A DNA stretch of 64,000 nt from Pedobacter helvus (GTDB taxonomy: Bacteria; Bacteroidota; Bacteroidia; Sphingobacteriales; Sphingobacteriaceae), in NCBI RefSeq assembly GCF_005925325.1, contig NZ_SRMP01000004.1:248001-312000 (forward strand), read 5' to 3'. Below are positions 16,121 through 26,715 of this stretch, piece by piece. The translations under genes were made by a program, and so were the position numbers. Within the stretch, counting starts at the first letter, position 1. Each line of letters opens with the position of its first letter. The notes under the pieces are model-generated. The model saw only the letters and a program-made list of their open reading frames with translations. It was not told the DNA's origin and searched no databases.

Positions 16121-18862
16121 TTAAGGATAAATTTCTTTTGCTTTCAATATGGCTTTTTCCAAATCAATCCCCTTTCCTAGTACACCTTTAAAAATATCAC
16201 CCTTCTCTTGCACCCTTTCAAAGGCATTGAAAATGGTAAAGTCGGTCATTTTTAAGCCGGGCTTAAGTTCTTCCCAATCTAATGGCATAGAAACTGTTGC
16301 ATTTAGTTTTGGTCTGAGTGAGTACGGACCAGCAATTGTTGCTCCGGGTCTGTTCTGTAGAAAATCAAGATACATTTTGCCCTTACGTGCGGCAATCATC
16401 CTTTCTAAAGAAGTAAAACTTGGAATTTGCTTATTCACAATCGTGACTATAATTTTTGCAAAAAGCTGGCTTTGATCGTAATCGTATTTGCCATCCAAAG
16501 GGATATAGATATGAATGCCGGTAGAGCCTGAAGTTTTGGCGTAACAAGGCACATCGATCGCATCTAGTACTTCTTTCACTACATTTGCAGCCTCAATTAC
16601 CTTATCAAAGTGATGTTTGTCGGGATCGAGATCTATCACACAATAATCTGGATGATCTGGCGACTGAACTCTCGAAAACCATGGATTAACTTCGATACAA
16701 CCCAGTGTATTTGTCCATAGCAGGGTAGCAATGTCATCACCAACTAAATATTCTTTTGCTTCGCCATCGCTGGTAGAGTAAGGAAAGGTTTTCGCCCAAT
16801 CTGGTGCTTTGCCTTTCACATCTTTTTGATAAAAGCTTTTGCCGTGAATACCGCCAGGAAAGCGATTGAGTGACAAAGGTCGATCTTTGAGATAAGGCAG
16901 GATAAAATCTGCCATGGCGTAATAGTAATTAAACATATCTCTTTTACTCACACGATCTTCTGGCCAATAAAGCTTAGCCAAATTATTGAATTTTAACTCC
17001 TTGCCTTTTACTTTTCTAACTTGGGTTTGCTCTTTTGGATTGAGTAAAGTTTTCGGGACAGTCTCCTTTGGAGGACGTACAAGTTCAGTATCAATATTTT
17101 TAGACGTTCCCTTTTTTCCATCAGATTTTTCTTTAGTTGGCGCTACAATTTCTTCCGTATCGGCTGCCTTCTCTCGAACCACTTCCTTCGCATCTTTATC
17201 GTTACGCATCCCTTGAAAAGATGGATGGCGAAATACACCATCATCTGTAACTTCGGTAAACGCAACTTCGCAAACTAGTTCAGGTTTCATCCAAGTTGCC
17301 TTGGCGTTTAATTGTTTATGCTGAAAACGGGAGAGTTTATTTACATCTGGTGCTACGGTGAAAGGACTTTTGTTAACGATATAAGGTTCGAACTTCGTCA
17401 TCATTTTTTTCTGATCGGCGTCTGAGAAACCTGTACCCACTTTACCCACGTAGGTTAATTTTTCATTTTCCCAAACGGCCAAAATCAAGGAACTAAATAA
17501 CTTAGACGTGTCTTCGTTACGCGTAAAACCTGCAATAATTACTTCTTGACGCTTAGAAACCTTAATCTTTAACCAGTCTTTACTTCGTTTGTTAACCAAA
17601 TAGGTACTTGACTTACGTTTGGCCATGATTCCCTCTAGACCAATGCGGCCAGCTGCGTCAAAAAAATCGATACCGCTGGTATCAAATACTTTCGAAATCC
17701 GTATCCGGTCATCATCGGTTGGCAATACCTCATTTAAAATTGCTTGTCTTTCTACTAAAGTTAATCCGGTGAGGTTTTTGCCTTCGTACCAAAGGATATC
17801 AAACACATAAAAAACAAGTTCACCATCAGCTTCGCTCCGCCAATTTTGCAACGTACCGAAATTCGAAATCCCCTTCTCATTGAGCACTAGTAGCTCACCA
17901 TCAATCACCGCATTGATACTCCAATTTTGCAGCAACTTATAAATTGGGTAAAAACGATCGTTAAAAGATTTGTTATTTCTGGATAGCAACTCGACTTTGC
18001 CTTTATTGAGTGAGGCCAAAGCACGGTAACCATCCCATTTTACTTCGTATTGCCATTCTTCGTTGTCGAAAGGTTCGTCGACTAAAGTAGCCAGCATGGG
18101 CTTGATCGCCTTCGGCATTACACCTTTAGGAGCCGATTTCAGAATTTTGGCGCTATCCAGCTTTGCAGAGGCATTGCCTACTTCGGCATCTACTTCTACA
18201 CTGCTTTTCTTTGTCGATTTTTTGGAAGACCTGGGCTGCTTCGCTTCGATTTTTTGCTCGCCTTTGTCGGTCCAAACAGCACTAGCTGATTTTTCCATTT
18301 CCACAATTGTTTTACCCGATAGTACAGATGTATCCAACTTAGTCACATCCTTTTTGGCAGCATAATCATCATCGTGTTTAATCAACAACCACGAATTTTC
18401 GCCCATTCCATTGGTACGTACTAATGCAAATTCTCCCTTCAGTTTTTCCCCATGTAATTTCACTTTCACCGAACCATCTTTCAATTGGGCAAGCAAGTGC
18501 TTTTCTTGCGCTTTTTTGCCTTTAATGGTTTCTAAGGGTTCGTACCAACCTTGGTCCCAAACAATCACTGTACCGCCACCATATTCTCCTTTAGGGATGA
18601 TACCTTCAAAAGTTCTATAATCAAATGGGTGATCTTCCACCATCATTGCCAATCTTTTGGTCTTGGGATCTAGACTTGGGCCTTTCGGCACTGCCCAACT
18701 TTTAAGTACACCTTCCATTTCCAAGCGGAAATCGTAGTGCAAACGAGACGCATCATGTTTTTGAATGACGAAAATCAGCTTATCCTTATCTGTACTTTTT
18801 CCAGATTTTGGTTCGGCTGTTTTAGTAAAATCTCGCTTTTTCGCATATTTATCTAATCCCAT
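16121..18862 (-). CDS. ligD: ATP-dependent DNA ligase D (NHEJ)
   Basis: A 913-residue multifunctional enzyme of bacterial non-homologous end joining, started at the ATG at 18862 (a TTG two codons earlier is less likely). Domain order is phosphoesterase (~28-160: FVIQKHDASRLHYDFRLE, PKGEYGGGTVIVWD), a Ser/Lys-rich linker, ATP ligase (~255-535, nucleotidylated Lys275 in EVKWDGYRA), a second charged linker, then primase-polymerase (~600-900, CVIDLDPDKHHFDK metal site, TSGSTGIHIYIPL). This is the Pseudomonas-type PE-Lig-Pol order. Its usual partner Ku is not in this window. DUF3606 genes lie 8 bases before and 18 bases after it, implying cotranscription. Confidence 0.96.
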   Translation of the reverse strand: MGLDKYAKKRDFTKTAEPKSGKSTDKDKLIFVIQKHDASRLHYDFRLEMEGVLKSWAVPKGPSLDPKTKRLAMMVEDHPFDYRTFEGIIPKGEYGGGTVIVWDQGWYEPLETIKGKKAQEKHLLAQLKDGSVKVKLHGEKLKGEFALVRTNGMGENSWLLIKHDDDYAAKKDVTKLDTSVLSGKTIVEMEKSASAVWTDKGEQKIEAKQPRSSKKSTKKSSVEVDAEVGNASAKLDSAKILKSAPKGVMPKAIKPMLATLVDEPFDNEEWQYEVKWDGYRALASLNKGKVELLSRNNKSFNDRFYPIYKLLQNWSINAVIDGELLVLNEKGISNFGTLQNWRSEADGELVFYVFDILWYEGKNLTGLTLVERQAILNEVLPTDDDRIRISKVFDTSGIDFFDAAGRIGLEGIMAKRKSSTYLVNKRSKDWLKIKVSKRQEVIIAGFTRNEDTSKLFSSLILAVWENEKLTYVGKVGTGFSDADQKKMMTKFEPYIVNKSPFTVAPDVNKLSRFQHKQLNAKATWMKPELVCEVAFTEVTDDGVFRHPSFQGMRNDKDAKEVVREKAADTEEIVAPTKEKSDGKKGTSKNIDTELVRPPKETVPKTLLNPKEQTQVRKVKGKELKFNNLAKLYWPEDRVSKRDMFNYYYAMADFILPYLKDRPLSLNRFPGGIHGKSFYQKDVKGKAPDWAKTFPYSTSDGEAKEYLVGDDIATLLWTNTLGCIEVNPWFSRVQSPDHPDYCVIDLDPDKHHFDKVIEAANVVKEVLDAIDVPCYAKTSGSTGIHIYIPLDGKYDYDQSQLFAKIIVTIVNKQIPSFTSLERMIAARKGKMYLDFLQNRPGATIAGPYSLRPKLNATVSMPLDWEELKPGLKMTDFTIFNAFERVQEKGDIFKGVLGKGIDLEKAILKAKEIYP

Positions 18863-18870
18863 AGCCAATT

Positions 18871-19041
18871 TTATTTTTTCAGATACGCTCTTACTTTATC
18901 CAGAGAATCGCCAACTTCTAACACGGCTTGTTTTAAACTGTCTGCACTTACTTTGAGTTTATCTGCCCAGTCCCACAATTCGTAAGGTTTGGCAACATCA
19001 ATGCAGGTCTGACTATTTTGTACACTAATTTCGTTTTTCAT
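18871..19041 (-). CDS. DUF3606 family small protein upstream of ligD
   Basis: A 56-residue protein from the ATG at 19041 (an upstream in-frame TTG at 19065 would add 8 residues). The body KPYELWDWADKLKVSADSL and KVRAYLKK fits DUF3606 and is close to the protein encoded downstream of ligD. Its stop is 8 bases from the ligD start, so both are on one mRNA and translation may be coupled. Function unknown; position suggests a role tied to DNA repair or the same stress response. Confidence 0.75.
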   Translation of the reverse strand: MKNEISVQNSQTCIDVAKPYELWDWADKLKVSADSLKQAVLEVGDSLDKVRAYLKK

Positions 19042-19289
19042 ATATGGAATATTTCCGTTTTTCAATGATGTTAATTTATACAGAGAGAAACATCGGCTCT
19101 TTAAAAATGTTTACGCTCCATTATTTCGCGAAGCCAATTGGGCAATGAATACGTATTTGTCGAAAAAATCAGGTATAAAACAACGATGCCATAGTAAACT
19201 ACCTAGTTAAAAGTTTAAGCAATACATTCCCAAACCAAGTAGTACAATTGTTGTTTCTAAAGCAGAATAAATAATCAAAATTAGTTGAG

Positions 19290-19757
19290 ATGGAATTAGA
19301 AAATGAAATGCTGATGCACGCCGCTCGTTCGGGCAGCACTCATGTTTTAGAAGAATTGCCGGATGTGGATTTAAATCAAAAAGATGCTAAAGGAGATACG
19401 GCTTTGATTTTAGCAAGTAAATATCATCAATTGGATATGGTAAAGCTATTAATTGAAAAAGGTGCAAACGTAAACCAAGTAGATAATGGCGGAAACAGCG
19501 CTTTGATGTGGGCAGCATTTACCGGAAATGTAGCTATTGCAGAGCTATTAATTGAAAATAACGCGAATTTAAATCAGCAACGTACTGATGGTGCAACAGC
19601 GCTGATGTTGGCAATTATGGCGGGACAAAATGATGTAGTTAAACTCCTACTCGTTACTGGGGCAGATACCGAAGTTTGCAATGTTTTAGGACTAAGGGCG
19701 CTAGATTTAGCACAACAACAAGGGAACACTGAAGTTCTGGAAATATTGGAGGCTTAA
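19290..19757 (+). CDS. Ankyrin-repeat protein
   Basis: A 155-residue protein of about four ankyrin repeats, each with the typical G-TALxLA-x-LL pattern: KGDTALILASKYHQLDMVKL, GNSALMWAAFTGNVAIAELL, GATALMLAIMAGQNDVVKLL and LGLRALDLAQQQGNTEVLEI. No signal peptide, so cytosolic; acts by binding another protein. Single small ankyrin proteins often sit near catalase genes in other bacteria, but here the nearest are several kb away. Its last bases overlap by 4 with the stop of the convergent receiver gene. Confidence 0.88.
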   Translation: MELENEMLMHAARSGSTHVLEELPDVDLNQKDAKGDTALILASKYHQLDMVKLLIEKGANVNQVDNGGNSALMWAAFTGNVAIAELLIENNANLNQQRTDGATALMLAIMAGQNDVVKLLLVTGADTEVCNVLGLRALDLAQQQGNTEVLEILEA

Positions 19758-20170
19758 TCTTGGTGTACTTTAACCTGAATAAGACTGTTCATTTTGTTTA
19801 ATAATTCTGTTAGATCAAAAGGTTTGGCAAGAAAAGCGTCTTGTCGATAATCTTTGAAAGAAATGAAAGCCCTCGGAGCAGCGGAATAAATGATAACGGG
19901 AATATCTTTAGTAGAACATTCGTTTTTAAGCTGCAGGCAAAGTTCTCCTCCGTTAATTAATGGCAATCTAAAATCAAGCAAAATCAAATCTGGTTCGTAT
20001 TGTTTAGCTAATAATACCAAATCCAAAGTTTCATTAAACATATGATATTCATACTGCTCTTCTTCAAATATTACACTTAAAATGTAACGTAATTCAGGGT
20101 CGTTCTCTACTACCAGTATTCTTTTTCTGTGTTCTGGCCAGTCGTTGGTCGCTATTGGAACATTTCTCAT
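19754..20170 (-). CDS. Single-domain response regulator
   Basis: A 138-residue protein: ~15 extra N-terminal residues, then a receiver with phosphoacceptor Asp66 (LILLDFRLPLING), switch Ser96 (IIYSAAP) and Lys116 (LAKPFDL). The acidic patch reads VVENDPE rather than the common VDDD. There is no output domain. It is the fourth stand-alone receiver in the window but lies 12 kb from the others and has no kinase beside it. It converges on the ankyrin gene with a 4-base overlap. Confidence 0.88.
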   Translation of the reverse strand: MRNVPIATNDWPEHRKRILVVENDPELRYILSVIFEEEQYEYHMFNETLDLVLLAKQYEPDLILLDFRLPLINGGELCLQLKNECSTKDIPVIIYSAAPRAFISFKDYRQDAFLAKPFDLTELLNKMNSLIQVKVHQD

Positions 20171-20299
20171 TTTACAAGGTTTATGAATTAAAGTTCTACA
20201 AAAAGATTTTCATCCAATACAGAACTAATACCCATTTTCGATGTTCGAAAATGTTCCAGTGCTAGGTAATTAACTTCAAAACTTCTGTGAGCGAAAAAA

Positions 20300-21049
20300 T
20301 TACGCTTCAACGGTTTTTATTGGCACTTCTAAAATAAGATAACCTTTGGCGTAACCTTGTTTTTTTAAAACCGGATAAGCAACATTATAGACACTTACTT
20401 TATCTAATGTTCCTGTAAGCACTCCACAGTGGGCATGGCCATGAAACACCGCATCTACCTGTCTTCGAGATAAAGGTTCCGCTAACCTCGATGATCCTAA
20501 AAAAGGAAATATTGCGGTAGGTTCACCTGCAATGGTATCAGCCAATGGCGAATAATGCATTAACGCAATTTTAGGAATTGGGTCTTCATTTTTATCTAAT
20601 GCCGCTAGTGCTCTATCCAACTTCAGTACCTCATCTACGGTTTCTTGTACAAATGCCTTCATAGCTGGTTCGCCGAACATAGATAACATATATTTTCCAA
20701 AACCGCCACCAAAACCTTTAACACCCGCAAACCCAACCCCTTTTATGATCACCGCCTCACCATCCAACAAGTGCATACCCGCTTTTTGAAGTATCGTTCT
20801 AATTTCCTTTTGCTTTCCTTTTTCGTAATCGTGGTTACCCAATACTGCCACCACCGGAATACGGCATCCGCGAAGCGATTCTGCTAAAATTTCAGCTTCG
20901 TGTTCGTCGCCGGTATCGGTAAGATCACCAGCTATCACTATGATATCTGCATTTTCAGAGATTTCCGTAAAACTAGCATCCCATTTTCCTTTATCATTTT
21001 GTGTAACGTGTATATCGGCCAATGCCGCAATTTTGATTTGATTTTCCAT
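20300..21049 (-). CDS. Calcineurin-like metallophosphoesterase
   Basis: A 249-residue protein with the full motif set of the family: ADIHVT (DxH), IAGDLTDTGD (GD), VLGNHDYEKG (GNHD), LMHYSP and VFHGHAHCG (GHxH), which together bind two metal ions. No signal peptide, so cytosolic. The substrate class (cyclic nucleotide, nucleic acid, phosphoprotein) cannot be read from sequence. Its ATG follows directly after the TAA of the nucleotidyltransferase gene, so the two are translationally coupled and likely work together. Confidence 0.9.
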   Translation of the reverse strand: MENQIKIAALADIHVTQNDKGKWDASFTEISENADIIVIAGDLTDTGDEHEAEILAESLRGCRIPVVAVLGNHDYEKGKQKEIRTILQKAGMHLLDGEAVIIKGVGFAGVKGFGGGFGKYMLSMFGEPAMKAFVQETVDEVLKLDRALAALDKNEDPIPKIALMHYSPLADTIAGEPTAIFPFLGSSRLAEPLSRRQVDAVFHGHAHCGVLTGTLDKVSVYNVAYPVLKKQGYAKGYLILEVPIKTVEA

Positions 21050-21799
21050 TTAGATCGTCATTATGGTACAAGATTTATAATCCAGTTGCTTGATATCGAT
21101 GCTGTACTGCGTGTTATCAATTAACGGACCACGACAAACTTTTTGCAAAGGTGCTGGCAACTGGTATTGCTGGTTAGCCCTAGCCATCAACTCATCAAAC
21201 AACCACTGAGGAATTATTCTTCGATAATCATTAGGGTAAACGAACTGGAAGAGTAAGATTTCTGCCAACAATAAATGCCAGTGCGGATCTAAACGCTCCA
21301 AAAGGTATTTCCAATCCAGCTGCTCGCCCACCGACAATAACAAGTGGTTGATATCGGCACCGTCGAAACGTTCTCTATTCCAGATGTAGCTCTTGCACCA
21401 AATTAAATCTTCGGCTGATAGAAAAAGTACTTCCTCGTTACCAAATTTACCTTTAGCTGCTCTAGCAAACCAGCTGTCTTCTACCCTACAAATATTATTT
21501 ACCGAAGAAAAAATTAGGTCGATGTAGTAGCCACCTCTAAATATTTTGGCCAACCATCTCACATCGTAAACTTGAACTTCGAAACCATTCTCCGAAAACA
21601 GTTGTAAAATCGACATGTAATCTGAATGTTTGATAAAAATATCCAAGTCTTTACTACAACGCTCCATGCCAGTGTAATTAACTACTGCCATTCCACCGCC
21701 TAATAAAAACCGCTTTTCGCTTTTATTCAACAGTTGTACAGCTTCGGTATAAAAAGCTGCAGCTTCAGTGTCCATTTTATATTTATCCAGTACTCTCAT
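21050..21799 (-). CDS. Nucleotidyltransferase-fold protein paired with phosphoesterase
   Basis: A 249-residue protein. Residues ~30-55 contain the polymerase-beta-type signature: a Gly-rich turn (FLLGGGMAVVNYTG) followed by KDLDIFI, whose two Asp would hold the metal; a later acidic residue sits in YYIDLIF. The C-terminal half is helical (LEWKYLLERL-like segments) as in minimal nucleotidyltransferase relatives. The phosphoesterase starts at the very next base after its stop codon. The fold suggests nucleotidyl transfer to a protein, RNA or small molecule and the partner could remove it; this is inference. The family assignment is moderate. Confidence 0.65.
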   Translation of the reverse strand: MRVLDKYKMDTEAAAFYTEAVQLLNKSEKRFLLGGGMAVVNYTGMERCSKDLDIFIKHSDYMSILQLFSENGFEVQVYDVRWLAKIFRGGYYIDLIFSSVNNICRVEDSWFARAAKGKFGNEEVLFLSAEDLIWCKSYIWNRERFDGADINHLLLSVGEQLDWKYLLERLDPHWHLLLAEILLFQFVYPNDYRRIIPQWLFDELMARANQQYQLPAPLQKVCRGPLIDNTQYSIDIKQLDYKSCTIMTI

Positions 21800-22158
21800 A
21801 TTTCGTTTCCTAATTGCCTTAAGCTAACCAAAACATATTGCTAAAGGTTTGGTGATCAATACTTATTTGCGCAGAGCGATATACCTGCCGTTTTCTGATT
21901 AACACCTATTAATTTAAAAACGAATTGAATACCGTAACCTAATAGGTGTAACTCTTAAAACGATATAACTAATCGGGATTTATAGAAAATCACACCTTAT
22001 CAAAAGCAATATAACAAAGGATAAATGATAAAGTAATAGAATTTAACCTATTGGGTAATAGTTTAATGTCAATTATCATTATTTTTAATTGAAAAAGTTT
22101 TTCCTAATCTCATTGCAAATTCTTAACATTGCACTCGCAAATCTCAAAAGGGATTTCG
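21800..22158. other. Intergenic stretch, no gene seen
   Basis: About 360 very AT-rich bases between the nucleotidyltransferase start and the tRNA. No open frame of interest. It should hold the promoter of the NTase operon (minus) and of the tRNA (plus); TAACATTG at about 22125 is a weak match to the Bacteroidota -7 box. Confidence 0.45.
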
Positions 22159-22232
22159 GGGCCTATAGCTCAGTTGGTTAGAGTAGAAGACTCATAATCT
22201 TTTGGTCGCTGGTTCGAGCCCAGCTGGGCCCA
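22159..22232 (+). tRNA. tRNA with anticodon CAU (probably elongator tRNA-Met)
   Basis: A full cloverleaf can be drawn by hand. The acceptor GGGCCTA pairs with TGGGCCC. The D arm is GCTC...GAGT and the anticodon stem GAAGA/TCTTT encloses the loop CTCATAA. The T arm is GCTGG-TTCGAGC-CCAGC, with discriminator A and no encoded CCA. The anticodon stem lacks the three G-C pairs of initiator tRNA, so it is elongator Met, or tRNA-Ile with a lysidine-modified CAU; identity elements alone do not separate these safely. Confidence 0.92.
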
Positions 22233-22236
22233 CTTC

Positions 22237-22272
22237 AAAAACCCGTTTTAATTAAGTTTAAAGCGGGTTTTT
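22237..22272 (+). terminator. Intrinsic terminator after tRNA
   Basis: AAAAACCCG (22237-22245) pairs with CGGGTTTTT (22264-22272); the inner TTTTAA/TTTAAAG part extends the stem with one G-U pair. It begins 5 bases after the tRNA. Confidence 0.8.
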
Positions 22273-22393
22273 AGTTTCATCTCTTTTCCATAATGTCTTT
22301 ATATTTAATTATACCTTAATACTATATTATAATTTAAAACGATTAGGTTTTATGCTTGCTAAGAGCCATCTTTGCAAAAAATTGCTCAGTTTA

Positions 22394-23029
22394 ATGGATA
22401 ACATCAAAAACATCATCTTCGATTATGGCAATGTGATTTTTGCTATTGATTTCTTAAGAACCCAAAATGCGTTATCACAATTAGGTATTCCCAACGTTAA
22501 GGAATTCTTCGCACATAAAGGCCACAACAAGTTATTCGATGATTTTGAAACCGGCAGCATCACTCCTGCTCAATTTAGAGATGGCATTAGAAAAGTAGCC
22601 AATAAGTTAGACCTTACAGATGAGCAAATAGATGATGCATGGAATAGTTTATTAATTGGTGTATCTGGCAATAACCACGACGTTTTATTAGAAGTGAAGC
22701 AGAAATACCGCACTTTCCTTTTAAGCAATAACAATAAAATCCACTACGATTGGATCATTGCTTACCTACAAAAAGATTTTGGCTTCAATAACTACGACGA
22801 TTTCTTCGAAAGAGCTTACTTCTCTCAAGATACCGCCATGCGTAAACCCAATGTCGAAATATTTGAGATGGTATTAAAAGAAAATAACCTTAATCCTGCA
22901 GAGACTGTATTTATTGATGACAGTCCGCAACATATCGAAGGTGCTAAAAAAGCCGGCTTACGTACCTTGTTAATGGATGTTCATCCAGAAAAATTACGTA
23001 ATTTCTTGCAATTACATAAATTATTATAG
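22394..23029 (+). CDS. HAD-superfamily phosphatase, YihX-like
   Basis: A 211-residue haloacid-dehalogenase hydrolase started at the ATG at 22394, which puts the catalytic strand at the usual place (MDNIKNIIFDYGNVIF); an upstream ATG at 22352 would add 14 residues. Nucleophile Asp10 lies in FDYGNV; the D-x-G form instead of D-x-D is seen in the YihX (sugar-phosphate phosphatase) branch. Motif II is FLLSNNN, motif III Lys is in MRKPNVEIF, and motif IV is FIDDSPQHIEGA. A helical cap sits between the first two. The likely substrate is a sugar phosphate; not certain. Confidence 0.88.
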   Translation: MDNIKNIIFDYGNVIFAIDFLRTQNALSQLGIPNVKEFFAHKGHNKLFDDFETGSITPAQFRDGIRKVANKLDLTDEQIDDAWNSLLIGVSGNNHDVLLEVKQKYRTFLLSNNNKIHYDWIIAYLQKDFGFNNYDDFFERAYFSQDTAMRKPNVEIFEMVLKENNLNPAETVFIDDSPQHIEGAKKAGLRTLLMDVHPEKLRNFLQLHKLL

Positions 23030-23056
23030 TTATTTTAGGGTAAAACTACAGCAAGT

Positions 23057-23374
23057 ATGAGCGAGAAAAAATTCAAATCTCTACAAGAGTTTTATCCTTT
23101 TTACCTTAGTGAACATCAAAATACGACTAGCCGCGTGCTTCATTTTATAGGTACGTTTTTAGTTATTATTTCTTTAATTGGCGGTTTGCTATTTCACGAT
23201 CTTCGTTTCATCATTGCCGTTCCATTTCTAGGCTACGGTTTTGCTTGGGTTGGTCATTTCTTTTTTGAGAAGAACAAACCCGCTACTTTTCAATATCCCG
23301 GCTACAGCTTGGCTAGCGATTTTATGCTATTTTGGGATTTGCTTAACGGCAAGCAATCTTTTAAAGCAAAATAG
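23057..23374 (+). CDS. Mpo1/DUF962-like membrane protein
   Basis: A 105-residue protein of the Mpo1-like (DUF962) family: FYPFYLSEHQNTTSRVLHFI at the start and WVGHFFFEKNKPATFQYPGY with SDF at the end are the family signatures. Two or three hydrophobic segments lie between. Yeast Mpo1 is an Fe(II) dioxygenase that shortens 2-hydroxy fatty acids. The conserved His residues (His19, His29 and the GHF His) are kept here, so a similar lipid role is possible. It follows the HAD gene by 27 bases, likely same operon. Confidence 0.82.
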   Translation: MSEKKFKSLQEFYPFYLSEHQNTTSRVLHFIGTFLVIISLIGGLLFHDLRFIIAVPFLGYGFAWVGHFFFEKNKPATFQYPGYSLASDFMLFWDLLNGKQSFKAK

Positions 23375-23429
23375 CTTTTACCTATCTGCCCATAGAGAAA
23401 AGCACTTTGACTTCCTCGACTAACTCCCG

Positions 23430-23452
23430 TACCTTTAATTCACCAAAAGGTA
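23430..23452. promoter_or_regulatory. Palindrome upstream of katG, possible operator
   Basis: TACCTTT (23430-23436) and AAAGGTA (23446-23452) are exact inverted arms around 9 bases, about 100 bases before the katG start. There is no T tract, so it is not an obvious terminator. It could bind a dimeric regulator of peroxide response; there is no direct support. Confidence 0.3.
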
Positions 23453-23538
23453 TGGACATAGCAAACAAAACAACAAGCGAAATGTCTTTTCAATAGTCTA
23501 TAAAAGCAATTGAAAAAATACCATACATCATTAACTAA

Positions 23539-25827
<2,289 letters not shown>

Positions 25828-25851
25828 GATATCATTCTTATCATGTTTCAT

Positions 25852-25880
25852 AAAGGCCGCGTTTATCGTAGCCTTTTTTT
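25852..25880 (+). terminator. Terminator after katG
   Basis: AAAGGC pairs with GCCTTT around an inner imperfect GCG/CGT stem (TTTAT loop), followed by a run of seven T. It lies 25 bases past the stop of katG. Confidence 0.7.
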
Positions 25881-25895
25881 GTTTCATAAAACTGC

Positions 25896-25960
25896 CCCTG
25901 AAATAAATTCAGGGTGACTATTAATTAACGTTTCGTCATACTCAATTTATTTAAGACTCA
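25896..25960. repeat. REP-like inverted element, one intact and one degenerate half
   Basis: CCCTGAAATAAATTCAGGG (25896-25914) is a near-perfect palindrome followed by GTGAC. About 20 bases on, CGTCATACTCAATTTATTTA resembles the reverse partner of such elements (CGTCAT...TTTATTT). Similar intergenic palindromes occur in many Bacteroidota genomes (recollection, not checked). Confidence 0.5.
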
Positions 25961-26302
25961 GTTTAACTAAAGTCCCTCGATTGTAACAAAACCTTTTATT
26001 TTTGCTTTTCTCCTTCAACAAAAGCATCTTTGTTAAAATGAAAAGAGGAAATACATCGATTGCAATGCCTAACTTCTTAAAAAAGAAGAAGGAGGTTGTA
26101 TTGCCTTTTGACATTACGTCAGCGCTATTCATTAGTGCATCTATTAATCCAATCGCTTTAAATCAAAGTAAGGATTTTATTAACTAAACCCCGATTTCAG
26201 CATTTTTCTTTTAAAGATCTCGGGGAATAACCACCTACGAATTTAATTTAATGCCCTTAACGCAAAAGCGTGAGGCAATCTATTCATTTAATTTTCATTT
26301 CA
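25961..26302. other. Intergenic stretch without a convincing gene
   Basis: About 340 bases. Two ~60-codon frames overlap here on opposite strands (26002-26187 plus, 25947-26132 minus), but neither has a recognisable product or start signal. CCCCGA and TCGGGG arms near 26190-26225 form a weak long-loop inverted repeat just before the Rnk-like gene. Confidence 0.4.
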
Positions 26303-26695
26303 ATGGAAACAAAATCAATTTTATTATCTAAAAGTGATTACAAATTTTTAAACGAGCACTTGGAAAAGGCCATCATGAGCGACTACAACAAATCTCGCCT
26401 CCGCGAAGAAGTTAAAAACGCTAAGATTTTTGAGGACGACGCTTTACCAAGCGATGTAGTTTCACTATACACAGAGGCCAAAATAGAAAGTACAGACAAC
26501 GGTCAAACTTTTGTATTTAAATTAGTTCTGCCCAAAGACGCTAATATAAAACAACAAAAAGTATCTATCTTTGCGCCTATCAGCATTGCGTTATGGGGTT
26601 ACCAAACTGGTGATTTAATTAATTGGGAAATGCCTGACGGGATCAGAGAATTTAAGATTATCTCGGTAAGGAAACTTGCCGAAGACGAGCACTAG
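26303..26695 (+). CDS. Rnk/GreA C-terminal domain protein
   Basis: A 130-residue protein from the ATG at 26303; an upstream frame extension of 11 residues is unlike the family. Its C-terminal half matches the FKBP-like domain shared by GreA/GreB and Rnk: VSIFAPISIALWGYQTGDLI and the closing EFKIISVRKL. It lacks the long coiled coil of Gre factors, so it fits Rnk-type RNA polymerase-binding proteins, which in other bacteria modulate nucleotide kinase expression or compete with Gre factors. It is a single gene, followed by a strong inverted repeat. Confidence 0.85.
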   Translation: METKSILLSKSDYKFLNEHLEKAIMSDYNKSRLREEVKNAKIFEDDALPSDVVSLYTEAKIESTDNGQTFVFKLVLPKDANIKQQKVSIFAPISIALWGYQTGDLINWEMPDGIREFKIISVRKLAEDEH

Positions 26696-26715
26696 ATTTA
26701 AAAAAACTTTAAAAT

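Noticed and set aside
26002..26187. 61-codon plus-strand frame and an overlapping minus-strand frame (25947-26132)
   Set aside because: They overlap each other, have no recognisable product, no clear start signals and biased Lys/Phe content expected from AT-rich DNA.
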